Source: Luzula sylvatica (taxonomy: Eukaryota; Streptophyta; Magnoliopsida; Poales; Juncaceae). Taken from it: a stretch of DNA of 64,000 nt. Within the stretch, counting starts at the first letter, position 1, and every line of letters starts with the position of its first letter. Both the position numbers and the translations under genes were made by a program. Location of the stretch: positions 19,676,414-19,740,413 of the forward strand of contig OX326958.1 of NCBI GenBank assembly GCA_946800325.1, in the 5' to 3' direction. The notes below the pieces were generated by a model. The model was not told the DNA's origin and did not search any database. It saw nothing but the letters and a program-made list of their open reading frames with translations. Positions 11,600-23,025 of this stretch are shown piece after piece.

Positions 11600-11779
11600 T
11601 TGTCATGTTTCTCTTTTCATAACGGTTGATATCTGTATATAGCAAATGTATACAACTACAAATTGTGTTAGTTTGCCAATAAAAAAATAAATATGATTTC
11701 AGGAATTTCTTGTTTTCAATTTCTTTTCGACAGTTTATGCTTCTCTCTTTGCATTGCTTTTTCAAGAACTTCATCTAAG
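11600..11779 (+). other. 5' UTR exon of F-box gene 1 with downstream intron
   Basis: The sequence up to TTCATCTAAG (11779) is conserved in all three F-box copies and is followed by GTATAT, a splice donor. The matching acceptor TTTTGTCAG ends at 12476, 22 bases before the chosen start codon. This predicts a 697-nt intron wholly in the 5' leader. The transcription start is not defined. The same donor and acceptor stand at 51410/51978 and 62095/62686 in the other copies, which is the main support. Confidence 0.6.
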
Positions 11780-12498
11780 GTATATCTCATCAAAACACTG
11801 AATCTCCATTGTCTTTTCTACCATCCATTAAATTTTTGCCAACTTATACACATTTACGTAATTAACCCTTAATTTGATTATTCATATCTTCATGGTGATA
11901 TGATCTTTTGTCCTTTCGCTAATGGATTTTTTTTTATTTTATTGTTTAATTCCAATTTAAGATTATCATCTCTTTCGATGATCAATTAAGATTGCTTACA
12001 TCATTTTCTTGCAATTATTGTATTTAGTAATTTTCTTTGAAACTATGAAGTAATCAAAATATCATTGCTCATTTCAACTTTAAAGATATGGAGATATAGT
12101 CTAAATATTATTGTTTATAGTAACTTTGTTTTTTCTTCATCTTGCTTGTCACTTCGATAAGTTCTTCTTAATGCAAATTGATCTGAACTAGGAGTAAGCT
12201 ATATTGACAATTCAATACCCTCATCAGAGTTTTTGTTAAGTACATTATTTTATATTTGATTTTTTATTTTAATAATAAATTAAAAAGTTCATATATCCTC
12301 CATCAATTGATGCCAAAAAAATTGAACCCGCAATCTTTCACAACATATGTTTATGTGTCTCACACTTAATTAATTAGACTATAAATCCATTGATTTGTGT
12401 ATAACATTAAATCAACAAACAACAATTAATACATGGATAAAAGCTTAAATTGTTTATTAATTTGTTATTTTGTCAGGGAATATCTACTACAACTTGGT

Positions 12499-13491
12499 AT
12501 GGATTGGGCAGAACTAAATGACGACCTTCTCCGCCTCATCTCGAAGAAGTTGGGGGACTTATGTAGCTTTTCTTGCTTTCGTTGTGTTTGCGAAAATTGG
12601 CGTTTAGCCATTGACCCTAGGGATCAGCCCCCACAACTTCCCTGGCTTCTCAAGAATGATTCGACCAGCGGAACTTTATCTAATTTCGTGTTCTATTCCC
12701 TTCAATCCAATAGAACTCACACTCTCCATATCCCCGAAGCAAAAAGATGCAACTTATTGGGGCGATCAAAACGGTATCTTATCATGCACGACTATTCTAC
12801 CAGGACAACATCATTGATCAATCCATTGACCGGAACCCATTTTAATATCCCCGGTCTATCGGGTACGGATTTTCGAATTTATCGACATCCTATCTTTGTA
12901 GGTCCTAATCCAACAGGAGACGGTGACATATTTATACTGCATGGGTATGGAAAAGAAAAAAGAACATCTATTTTTGTGATATCGATGCAATCTGACGGTA
13001 AAGTGTTCACCAAGATGGTTAAAATGCATTTAAAAGGAATAGTTACATATTATAAAGGAAGATTGTTCTCTTTTCATGATGGAACCACGAAGGTTTTCGA
13101 TGTAAAAAATGGAGATGAAGTATTAGAAATTCCATGTCCAACAGTACAGTATTTAAATTATTTAATTGAGGTGTGTGGTTATTTGCTTGGGCTATGGCTA
13201 GGGTATTATTCGCGATACGGAACATATCAATGTGATATGTACCGGTTAGATGAGGGCAGTGCAAACCCCTGTTGGGTGAAGACGGCTAACGACATTGGCG
13301 ACTACATGATTTTCTTGGATCCATTTAATGGTTTTTGTTTGAAAGCTAGTGATTTTGAAGGATTTACGGGTAACTGCATATATTTCATAAATCAAAAGGA
13401 CGAACTTGTACGGTACGACTTAAAAAACAGAAAGACGGAGATCCAATGTGATAATTGTCGGGCACCATGGTTCGTGCCTTGTTTGTACTAG
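12499..13491 (+). CDS. F-box protein with DUF295 domain, copy 1
   Basis: A 330-residue protein starting MDWAELNDDLLRLISKKL. The first 40 residues form the F-box, the SKP1-binding helix set of SCF ubiquitin ligases (core LLRLISKKL and CFRCVCENWR). The rest resembles the DUF295 repeat domain of plant F-box proteins, with NPLTGTHFNIPG, the HPIFVGPNPTGDGDIF segment and a C-terminal ASDFEGFTGNCIYF. The frame is open 22 codons further upstream (ATG at 12433), but those codons lie in the predicted 5' intron, so I start at 12499. Targets are unknown. It matches 52001-53029 closely but lacks about 12 residues around position 235. Likely a working gene: no internal stop. Confidence 0.85.
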   Translation: MDWAELNDDLLRLISKKLGDLCSFSCFRCVCENWRLAIDPRDQPPQLPWLLKNDSTSGTLSNFVFYSLQSNRTHTLHIPEAKRCNLLGRSKRYLIMHDYSTRTTSLINPLTGTHFNIPGLSGTDFRIYRHPIFVGPNPTGDGDIFILHGYGKEKRTSIFVISMQSDGKVFTKMVKMHLKGIVTYYKGRLFSFHDGTTKVFDVKNGDEVLEIPCPTVQYLNYLIEVCGYLLGLWLGYYSRYGTYQCDMYRLDEGSANPCWVKTANDIGDYMIFLDPFNGFCLKASDFEGFTGNCIYFINQKDELVRYDLKNRKTEIQCDNCRAPWFVPCLY

Positions 13492-13512
13492 CATGGACTC
13501 CTCGTTCCGTTT

Positions 13513-13557
<45 letters not shown>

Positions 13558-15299
13558 AAAGTTTTAATGTGTAATTAATTTTTTTCCGTTGCATTTAAAC
13601 TAATTTTAATATGAGCACATATCTGTGTATAATTATGTAATTATGTATTATTTTTGCATTGTATTTTCTTACATATTATCTTTAATAATTCAAATATAAA
13701 ATGTTATGTATGAACCATACTAATATGAACGTTAAAATAAAGAGAAAATTTTAGCGTATGTATTTAACAGATTTTAAATTTTTTCCAAAAAAATACAATT
13801 AATATGATGTACAATTAATAATATTATATAATATTTCATAAATAAAACTCTTCATTTTCCATTTGATAAGATAACTTAATTTTAAAAAATAAATAATTAA
13901 ATATACTTGAACCAGCGCTGAAAATTTATCAATATTTTATATATAAACTTTCCATTTTTCTATTTGTATTTTCTGGCATAGACCTAACAAATATAATATG
14001 ACTTTCTAAAAGTATTTAAAATTAATTGTTAAATAATAGACACTTCAATATTAACAAAAATATTAAGGTTAACCCATAATGTAAATTTCACTATATATAT
14101 CATAAGAAAATATTGAGAAAATTATGTAGTTTAATAGAATTTTATCATATAAATTATAAAAGTATAATTTTATAATTTGATGTGTGATTTGTTGGGAGGT
14201 GGGGGGCTTGGGCCCTAGCTAGCCCTCTAGTTCCGTCCCTGGTCGAATAAGAATCTTTTTCGAATAATTAAAACATATATTTGATATTTAACGTAACTAT
14301 TTATTTTATCTTCGATATTCAAATAAAATTAAAACAATATTTAAATAATATATAAAAAGTACGTCATAATTTTTCAGAAGTGTTGAAAAAACTTTGATAT
14401 TCAGAATTTTCTTTGTTTTCCAGATAAAATAACTCACGAAACTGAAAAAAAAAGATAAGAAGTCTTAGATAGGAGAGAAATAATTTAGGATTTGGAAATT
14501 TTGAAAATAAAAAATATATTTCATGTATTTTTTAAAAATAGAATTTATTTCTGAATCATGAATCATATGAATATGACTTTTTATTAGGTTTTACGAGGTT
14601 ATAATTATTTAAATGTAAAATAAGTTATGGAAAACTCATATACGTTTTTTATTGTTACTCGTATCCGGATAGTATCCGCATATGAATCTGGATCCGGTTT
14701 CGGATTCGAATGGATCGAATTCTGATCCGTTCGGACCGGATGGTTAGTCGACTCCGGTTCGGATAATATCCGCATCGTTTAAAATTATCTAACCTAAATT
14801 ATGATACATTTAATTATGATACATGGCAGTTGATATGATAATGTCCAAGTAGGATTGGTCTATCATGGACCGATAAGTCCAAGTCAACACTTTTTCGGGT
14901 CACTCTTTGTCCAGATGCATGCATCCCCACAGTTCCTTATTAATTGAATATAATAAAACTTGGGATAATTTGTTGATAATCGTTTATATCATACCATGTT
15001 TCCAAATGTACAATGACCTGAGTCCGCAACACGACTACAGAAAATCATGGTCCAATTAGTTCACTTGCTATGCAAACTTTGTCCCCTCACTCTTACACTT
15101 TCGGACCTCCCTTTATCAGATCTTACAAAATCATGGTCCCTTTTGCATTGCAAAGTTAACTCGCTTTCGTTCTTTCTACTGATATTAAAATCAGATCTGC
15201 TAATTTCTTACACTTTCAGATCCCCTCCCCCCCCCCTTTATCCCCTCATTCTCCGAACAAAATCACTCAAATCTCTCTGATTAGTGCAAATCATGATCA
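13492..15299. other. AT-rich spacer between F-box 1 and NLR1
   Basis: No gene seen. It holds a TA microsatellite (13516-13553), a GC-richer spot at 14195-14245 shared with unit 2, and a stretch at 14655-14780 rich in repeated GGATCCGGTTCGGATA-like words, also shared with unit 2 (54240-54340). 14940-14965 is the empty version of the site where unit 2 carries a 617-bp MITE. A C-rich run lies at 15223-15236. Confidence 0.6.
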
Positions 15300-16600
15300 A
15301 TGGATCCTCTGACGGAGTATTGTGATGGCCATAGTTGGGTGGATTGTGAGCCCGATAATCAGTCGGTATCTCAACAAAGCGTTAGACAAATGGGCGAAAA
15401 CCGTTAAACTCAGAAAAGAAGTCAGTGCCCTGAAAGAAGAGTTTCGTAAGATTGCCGGCCTCCTCTACGAAGTTAAAAGATCAAATGTGGACAAACCCAA
15501 TTAATCGAATATCTGAGAGATCTTCATCAATCGATGTATGATGCGGAGGATCTTTTTGATGAATTGGAGTATTATCGCCTCCAAGACGACTTCCAGACAC
15601 CTGTCATTGTGCCTGACAACAGTAATCTATTTTATGGAATTAAAAAGATTTCGTGTCGTTCGGTCAGTAGCGTTCTTGTTAAAGAACATGGGCCATCCAT
15701 GCGCAATCTTGATAGAAGTGACATGTCAAAAAGGATTAATGGCATGATAAAGAAACTAAAAGAAAATGGTGAGGAAGTGAGGAAGGCAGTCAAACTCGAA
15801 AAAATAGTTGGCTTTGCGAAGGTAATCACCTTCGAGAACCTACGTCGAATTGTAGCATTTCAAGGGGCCTCAATGAACCAATACAATACAACCAGGTTTT
15901 CCAATGATTATGAGGTTGTTGGGAGGGAAGAAGAGAAGATACGTACATGGCATCTTTTGAAAGCCGGTAATTTGGGGGATGAAAACATCTCGGTTCTCCC
16001 GATTGTGGGTCATGGAGGTGTCGGTAAGACTACTTTTGCCAAATTTATTTACGAAGATGCTGAAGTGAAAACATACTTTGACGTGCGATTGTGGCTTGAG
16101 GTATCACCTACCTTGGATGTGGAGAAACTCACACTTAAGATGGTACGTGATCTTGTTTCTTATAATAAACACGAAAACGAAAAAGATGAAAGCCTAGAGG
16201 TCCTGCAAAACATTTTAGAGAGAGAGTTTGAAATAAAGAACGTTTTATTAGAAGTGGATAATCTATGGCCGGACATGGATGTAAAATCATGGAACCGGCT
16301 CATAAAACCATTTAAAGGAACATCGACAAACGGTAGTAAGATCTTGGTGACAACGAGATATCCATCGGTTGCAAAGAGGATTGGTACCATGCCGGTTGTT
16401 GAGCTGGGTGGTTCGAAAGGTAAAGCTCGTTGGAACTTATTCAACGCATGTGCATTTGGGGACAAGAAACCCGAAAATTATCAGAGTTTGCGAATAGTTA
16501 GGCAACGTATCGTGAACAAATTAAATGGTTACCCTTTAGAGATAAAAACAATTGGTGCCGTACTAAGAGAGAACCTTGAATTAAGGCACTGGAATGCAAT
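15300..16600 (+). pseudogene. NLR1: truncated CC-NB-ARC resistance-like gene
   Basis: NLR proteins are intracellular immune receptors; this copy keeps only the 5' half. It begins ATGGATCCTCT, then has a 2-bp loss near 15312 compared with NLR2 and a 1-bp loss near 15493 that breaks the coiled-coil part. Rx-type N-terminal sequence is visible (15325-15500, AIVGWIVSPIISRYLNKALD), then YDAEDLFDELEYYRLQDD, an EDVID-like motif. From 15534 the frame is open with P-loop VGHGGVGKTTFAK (about residue 160), kinase-2 VLLEVDNLW, RNBS-B KILVTTRYPSVAKRI and GLPL-like NGYPLEIKTIGAVLR. Homology to NLR2 stops at 16600, where the gypsy element F begins, so the RNBS-D, MHD and LRR parts are gone. Inactive. Confidence 0.88.
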
Positions 16601-18446
16601 GGCAAGTTGTACTAAATTTGAGTGTAGTTCCCAACCGTCCCCAAATTTCTTTCCAAAATGTGCTCATAAATTTAACATCGCGGTCGGATACTATCGAATT
16701 TGGTAGCCCGTGATGCCTTACCACCTCGACGAAGAATAACTCTGCCACTTTAGAAGCATCCATGGTCGTTTTGCATGCTGCGAACACTGCCATTTTACTA
16801 AACCGATCAACAACTACAAAAATGCTATCATTCTTCTTTCGAGTCGTTGGTAATCCCACCACAAAGTCCATTGAAATGTCGCACCATGGTTGGGTTGGAA
16901 TTGGGAGTGGAGTGTATAAACCCTGATTAGTATCCGCTCCTTTTGCAGCTTGGAAGACTTGACATCGCTTTACGAAAAGCTTCACGTCTTTCACCATTTT
17001 TGGCCAAAAGAATTTCTCTCGAATTAAGTGTAATGTTTTCTCGAAGCCAAAGTGCCCTTGCTTATGGATTTCTTGCACGATTAGGAAGCGAAGGGATGTG
17101 TTTGGGATACAAAGCATATGCCCATAGAAGAGATATCCATCTTGTAACAAATAATCATCACGGGTTCTATCTTCAACAGCTTCAATAATGGACATGAATT
17201 CCTCGTCTTCCCGTAAATTCCTTGGCAACTCATCAAATCCGAGGACAACTGCCTTCATGGCTGTGAGCAAATGATATCGTCGGCTCAACGCGTCAGCAAC
17301 CTTGTTACTCTTTCCGAATTTGTGCACTATGGACATCGTGAATTCTTGGAGGGACATGATCCATTTGGCATGACGCGTGCTTAATTTGCTTTGGTCCTGC
17401 ATGTATTTTAGAGCTTGGTGGTTGGTGTAGAGCACGAACTCCTTTTGCACTAGATAATGCCGCCAGTGTTGTAATGCCTTGACGATGGCATACAATTCTA
17501 GATCGTACACGGAATAATTAAGGCGCGGTCCACCAAGTTTCTCGCTGAAATACGCGACATGTCTCTTTTCTTGCAACAACACGGCTCCAATTCCAACCTT
17601 CGACGCATCGCATTCGACTTCAAACACCTTGTCAAAATCTGGTAAAGCTAGAACCGGGGCACGCGTGAGCAAATCCTTGAGCTGATCGAATGCCGCTTGT
17701 GCTTCCTTCGTCCAAGTGAAAGTTTTGTTTTTGAGGAGTTCGGTGAACGGTGCGGTGATTGTGCTATATCCTTGGATAAATCGTCGATAGAAACCCGCGA
17801 GACCGAGAAAAGAACGGATTTCGGTAATGGTGGTAGGGCACGACCAGCTTTGAATCGCTTGAATATTATCTTTGTCGGGCCTAATACCTCGAGCCGAGAT
17901 TACAAAGCCCAAAAAGACAAGAGTCGGTGTCATCCACGAATATTTTTTTGAATTTGCGAAGAGTTGATTAACGCGAAAGGTCTCGAGGACTTCTCGTAAA
18001 TGACGCACATGATCGATTTGACTTCGACTATAGATAGGAATATCGTCGAATTACACGACAACAAACTTATTGAGAAACGGTCGAAGAACTTGGTTCATGA
18101 CTCGCATAAACGTGCCCAGGCGATTCGAAAGTCCGAACGGCATCACAACCCATTCAAAAAGTCACTCCTTTGTTTTGAACGCCGTCTTCCATTCATCCCC
18201 TGGTTTGATATGTATTTGATGATAACCACTCCTGAGGTCCACCTTAGAGAAGATTGTCGCGCCGCTTAGTTGGTCAAGCATGTCATCGAGTCGTGGTATC
18301 GGGAACCGATATTTGATCGTGATACGGTTTATAGCTCGACTGTCCACACACATGCGAATAGTTCCGTCCTTCTTGGGCACTAATAATGCGGGCACGACAC
18401 AAGGACTTATGCTTTCTCTCACAAATCCTTTGTCGAGTAGCCCCTG
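16601..18446 (-). pseudogene. Gypsy F pol: reverse transcriptase, RNase H and integrase (3' part cut off)
   Basis: Minus-strand continuation of element F, whose 5' part lies at 48306-50529. Order from 18446 downward: reverse transcriptase start ([29 protein letters not shown]), then KTAFKTKE followed by a TGA, the catalytic box reading stop-FDDIPIYS near 18045 (tyrosine codon lost to TAA), an open frame 18008-16581 with RNase H (VECDASKVGIGAVLL, TNHQALKY) and integrase. The integrase HHCC finger has lost its second cysteine (RCQVFQ for RCxxCQ). The core has DFVVGLP and SDRDVKF. Coding stops abruptly after FSTTCH at 16600, where it joins NLR1; the third acidic catalytic residue, C-terminus and 3' LTR are missing. 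Dead. Confidence 0.88.
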
Positions 18447-19280
18447 TGAAAGAAATACAGTTTCGGATCAACCGTAAAAGTGTACACAAGGATAAACGAA
18501 CGTACGCGTTTGCGGGCATAACTTTCAGTTAATGAATCCAATTTGAATGGTTCAAATAGGGTTAGATAGATAATAAGATTATCTAGAACTTTCATGAAGA
18601 AATATATTTCATTTGAACGAAGTATCCGTGTCGTTTTAATGAAATACCGAAAGAGTGCAACAGTTTGACATACAGTTAGTAAAACTATTATAACTTTTGC
18701 ATACGAACTCCAATTGGGCTGGACCAAATTGGGTTGGAAAGATAATAAGATTATCTACAACTTTCGTGAAGGTTGAAAGTATGTTAAAAGAATTTAACAA
18801 TTTCGTTTTGACAGAATACTGAAAGGATACATGCAGTTTTCTGTGTGAAAAAATGTATAGATATACATACCTTTTGGCCTATCATAATCCTATGTGATAT
18901 AAATATGATGTTTTCTCTCTCCTCTATTCAGTCTATACAGTCCAATCAATCCAGATATTCATTCTATTAAAGAGAGACATCTTTCCTGAGAGTGAAAGGG
19001 TGCGAAAGAGTGTGGACGTGGGACGCACGAAGACAACCAGAGGCATGTCAAGACGGTGGGAGACGTGTGGTATGGGACGCACGGGCTAGTCACCAACATG
19101 ACACCGAAGAAGAGAAGGATGCGAGCGATCAACCCGTCGCGCGTGATCAATTTCACGCTGGTAATCGTCTATCCTCCTTTGCATCGTACCCTTGAAGTCG
19201 AGACGTGATCTCGGGTTTTGGGAACCGGACCGGACCTTCATATCTGCTGCGCGGGCCCGGGGACGGGATAATTCCCTTTA
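18447..19280 (+). repeat. Left LTR of element B
   Basis: 834 bp, starting TGAAAGAAATACAG. It is related to LTR A but shorter: the A segment from about 2030 to 2290 is mostly replaced or missing. TATAAATA at 18898-18905 with a following CT-rich run marks the promoter. The 3' end reads CCCTTTA instead of CCCAACA, a decayed terminus. Confidence 0.85.
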
Positions 19281-19281
19281 G

Positions 19282-19293
19282 TGGTATCAGAGC
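19282..19293 (+). other. Primer binding site of element B
   Basis: TGGTATCAGAGC directly after LTR B, identical to the site of A and matching initiator Met tRNA. Confidence 0.9.
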
Positions 19294-19623
19294 GAACGCT
19301 GAGATTCGAGGGTCGAATCATAGTCGTATAAGTGTTATACGCACGTGTGTAAAAGTTACGCACGTTTGCATGTAGTTAACATTTAGAATTTAGTAATTTT
19401 CGATTAAAATCACAAGTTAAATTCACTAGAGATCAGTCATAAGATGATTGAGAGTATCTAGGAATGGTCGTGAAAGAGTTTCGCGATTGGTCGTTTTTGA
19501 AACGATCGAAAACGGAAGAAACGGCAAAAAATCTGCAGAAAATCCAGCAATTCTGCGTCCCCAGGGCCCTCCAGGGACTGTTTTTGGCACCCCGTGGATG
19601 GGTTACCCACGCCCCACGGACGG

Positions 19624-20226
19624 TCCATCATGACGGGAGTAAGCTCAGTCATGACGAACCTAGTGTAAGACACGGGGATGCGGGGATGCCAAGGGTCCGT
19701 CGTGACGGAAGTTAGGTCAGTCACGACTGACTATGTATATGATACAGGGATGCATAAATTAGTATAGTCAGTCGCGACGGAAGTAAGTTCAGTCACGACG
19801 GACCATGTATATATATACAGGAATCCAGAAATTATTATAGTCCGTCGTGACGGAAGTTGTTCAGTCATGACGGAAGGTTGCTCAATCGTGATGGAAGTAG
19901 TTCCGTCATGACGGACCTTGTATGAGATAGAAGGATTTGGAGATACTTACAGTCCATCACGACGGAAGTAGTTCAGTCGTGACTGACCTCTTGGTCAGTC
20001 ATGACGGACCTCTTGGTCAGTCATGACGGAAGTGTCTCTGGAAATCTGGAACAAAACCTCATTTACAGTCAGTCATGACGGAAGTAGTTCAGTCATGACG
20101 GAAGGTAGGTCAGTCATGACGGACCTCTTGGTCAGTCATGACGGAAGTGTCTCTGGAAGTCTGGATTAAAATCTCGAGATGGTCCGGCGTGACGGACCTC
20201 ATGGTCAGTCACAACGGAAGTGTCTC
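19624..20226. repeat. Array of CAGTCATGACGGA / TCCGTCATGACGGA palindromes (leader of B)
   Basis: About 22 copies of a 13-14-bp motif related to TCCGTCATGACGGA, many with CAGTCATGACGGA or CGTGACGGA forms. They sit exactly where A has its TCCGTTGTAACGGA array; the flanking leader sequence is alignable on both sides. Several units are followed by GTGTCTCTGGAAATCTGG, the counterpart of the phrase in A and E. Spacing is irregular, 10-20 bp within groups, with a repeat of about 110 bp late in the array (near 20030 and 20140). Confidence 0.92.
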
Positions 20227-20973
20227 TGGATGCTGAATTCTAATTTTGGACTACAAACTTCGAAAATTAATTTTCTTTATGTCAATTTATTTCATATTTA
20301 TTTAATTATTATATAGAATAATTTAGTCTCCCTAGATAGTGCATATGCATTTGAAAATCTTATGATAATGATATAATACGATTATATCAAGTAAACAAAC
20401 ATGAATATCATGATCCCTCATAATATTTAAGTCATGGAAATGCCTTCCATGTCCACAACCACCGAGTTTGGTCTTACGTTTCAGGTGGGTTCAGGCTAAA
20501 GTCGGGCACGTGATATTGTAACTATCGAAAGGGTGGCAAACGTTAAATAAGGACTTGTGAGGCCCAGGCTAAAGTCGACTCACTAGTAGTTTGTTTGAAC
20601 GATACGTTGGATATGGTTGTGACTTAACCGTCCAGGTCAATCGGATTGGAGTCCGGGACATAGATAGAATGCACACACGGAATAGGGATTGTATATGATA
20701 CGATCCATTACCAAAATTCTATAAAGGTTCAAGAGTTGTATAGGATACGATTGGATAAAAATCCTACCTAAATAATGGGATCCCACCCGATAGGCTAAAG
20801 TCACTTGTGGGAGGAACGGGAATATGGGTCTTGAGTGTTATGGACTTGGAGTCCCGTATCGGTATGAGGGTTATCGATTCGATAAAAAATAACACATTCA
20901 TATAATCATCATATAAGCATATAGATTAAGTACGCACGGTTAGGAGCTTAATCTTCATCATCCGTTTAGAATT

Positions 20974-21234
20974 ATGTTTTCTAGCAACACCAAATATATC
21001 GATGAGATCGATATGATACATGGCTTTTGGGCCGGAATTACCGTAATTAACCTTGATAGTCAAATAATAGTTCTTAGACTTAAAGGAACGTGTCGGACAC
21101 GGAAAATGGTAGATTCGGGGCTCGAGGCTTTGGCTTTAGAAGAAGCCGGGTTCGATAAACTTAAGAAGGAATCGAACAATATTACATGCCTTGTGGTGGC
21201 ATGTATAGACGCAAATTTCTCAAAATTGTTTTGA
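20974..21234 (+). pseudogene. Copia gag remnant in B
   Basis: An 86-codon frame. Its second half (ALEEAGFDKLKKESNN, then ITCLVVACID) aligns with AIFEYQAMMDDSNDVTCLMLATM of the D gag. The first half has drifted beyond recognition. The matching frame in A is shifted. Not functional. Confidence 0.7.
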
Positions 21235-21674
21235 GAATTCGGGTGCATACGAAAGTAAAACACAACGCTCATGAAATATTTTCAAGAGCTAGAGCGTGTT
21301 GAATGGTTCAATGCGGCTCAAAGATTAGGTTAATTTTGAGACGCCTTACGGGTCTTTGATTAACACTCATGTGTTGATGGTACGATATTTGATCTTCGTG
21401 ACCAAATATCATATGCATTCGATATATAAGTCGATCCCGAAATTGCATGAGATGCGATTTAAAATTTGAATAGGAGATGCTTGGAGTGTCCGGGGAATCC
21501 AAAGCATAGAGATGCGTGGATGTCCTTGTAATTCAAAGGCGGGATCGAAAGAAATAAATGTCTAAAGGTATTTTGGGAAAATGTTTTCGAAACAGAAAGT
21601 TCGGACAAGGAGTTGACCAAACTGTTGTCAAAACATTTTTGTACAAGTTCACAGGAACTTTTTGGGCTTCCATC

Positions 21675-21845
21675 GTCATGACGCACAAATGGTCCGTCAT
21701 GACGGTATCTATTTACACAGTGCGTCATGACGCACAATTTTTGTGCGTCACGACGGACAGAGTGTAACGCCTCAGATCCAACTCTTGGATTTCTCGATAC
21801 CTTGGTGCGTCATGACGCACAATATGGTGCGTCATGACGGACCAG
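21675..21845. repeat. Palindrome array in the leader of C (TGCGTCATGACGCA)
   Basis: About six copies of TGCGTCATGACGCA, TCCGTCATGACGG or mixed forms. The TGCG...CGCA version is a perfect palindrome in which the second base pair of the dyad is swapped from C:G to G:C compared with B. Confidence 0.88.
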
Positions 21846-22092
21846 TCCTGAAATTCAATTTTAACTTGTAATTTTCTGATTTTTAACCGTTTAAAAAAAA
21901 TGATTAATCATGAACTCTTCATGATTACTTCTAGATTCTTTTGATCAACTTATGATCAAATACTAGTAAGATTTCCATGGTCCTAATTTTTACAACTACA
22001 TGATTATGTCCTAAAATTCTACATGAAATTCCGAATAACTCTTATTCGAAATTGATTCGACGATCGAATCGTGACGATCGCTCTGATATCAC

Positions 22093-23025
22093 TGTTGGGT
22101 ATCGGCATCACTACCGAACACCGTGCAACGGATTGTGAGGAACGGTCCGACCCGATCCCGAGGACCACGTCGACGACTCGATCGTACAAATCCTAAACTA
22201 CATGCAACTACCTATGAATATAACGATTATATACATAGAAACATACCGCGTGAAATTGATCACGAAGACGGGTTGTTCACTTAGTTGCTGCTAGCTCTTT
22301 GCTTCGACTCCGGCGACATGCACGTCCCACGCCCGCGCGATTCGACACCTAGATCGAAGCTCCAATTTGTCGTATACAACCGAAATTTCTCCGGTTCGTC
22401 TCCGACCTTGCTCGACCTTGCTCTCGATTGATCACACCAGAGAATCTCAGTTGAGATTCCTCTACTCGTATCCACCTCGAGCTAGTGTCTTTCGGTTGCG
22501 GCGAATTCCCCTAAAATTCCCTCAAACTTGCTCAAATATTCAATCTCTCTAATGGAGTTTTTCTCCTCTAACTGGTCTCACAAGTATGTCTCAGATGTTG
22601 AATGAATTCACCAGGGGAGAGAAAGAGAAATGATGCTAAGATCTTATAATCAAAGCCTCCATTAATAGGGCATTAATGAGTATCAAAACTGAAAATCTGG
22701 AATTTGGATCACTGTGCGTCATGACGCACGATATGGTGCGTCATGACGCAAGAGTCACGAGTACTAGATTTAACAGTTATTGCACTGTCCGTCACGACGG
22801 ACAGTACTGTGCGTCATGACGCACCACCGTCATGACACACAGTCTGGTGCGTCCTGACGGTATACTCACATATTGGCTTATCTAGAAATAATGTACTGTG
22901 CGTCATGACGCACCACATGGTGCGTCATGACGGACCATGTAATTTCTGTGATATTTGCATAATCTTATTATGCATCCAATCGTTCCGACGAACACGTATG
23001 TTCATCTACCCTCATGTGTACAATC
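22093..23025 (-). repeat. Main part of the LTR of element C (5' LTR in its own sense)
   Basis: On the minus strand this is the distal part of an A-family LTR: it shares the GGTGGATACGAGTAGAG and CGTGATCAATTTCACGC words with LTR A and ends CCCAACA. The first 31 bp of the LTR lie at 35492-35522 beyond element D. LTR C itself contains palindrome copies (22711-22940), which LTR A and B do not. Confidence 0.82.
22711..22940. repeat. Palindrome array inside LTR C
   Basis: About eight copies of TGCGTCATGACGCA or TCCGTCACGACGGA, mainly in pairs about 10 bp apart separated by 40-60 bp, the same layout as in the leader of A. Their position in the LTR differs from A and B, where the arrays lie only downstream of the LTR. 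Confidence 0.88.

Larger units (their letters stand above)
11346..16600 (+). repeat. Host duplication unit 1 (F-box plus NLR)
   Basis: This block aligns with 50985-56743 in the same order and orientation: upstream sequence, F-box 5' exon, intron, F-box CDS, AT-rich spacer, NLR 5' half. Identity is high in genes and clear in spacers. The left edge is where both copies share ATAATTATAATCATACAAGCC; the right edge is the NLR1 truncation. The block was present before the retrotransposon nest that separates the units. Confidence 0.88.

Noticed and set aside
16581..16706. NLR1 coding continuing to 16706
   Set aside because: Residues after LRHWNAM are antisense gypsy integrase sequence, not NLR.
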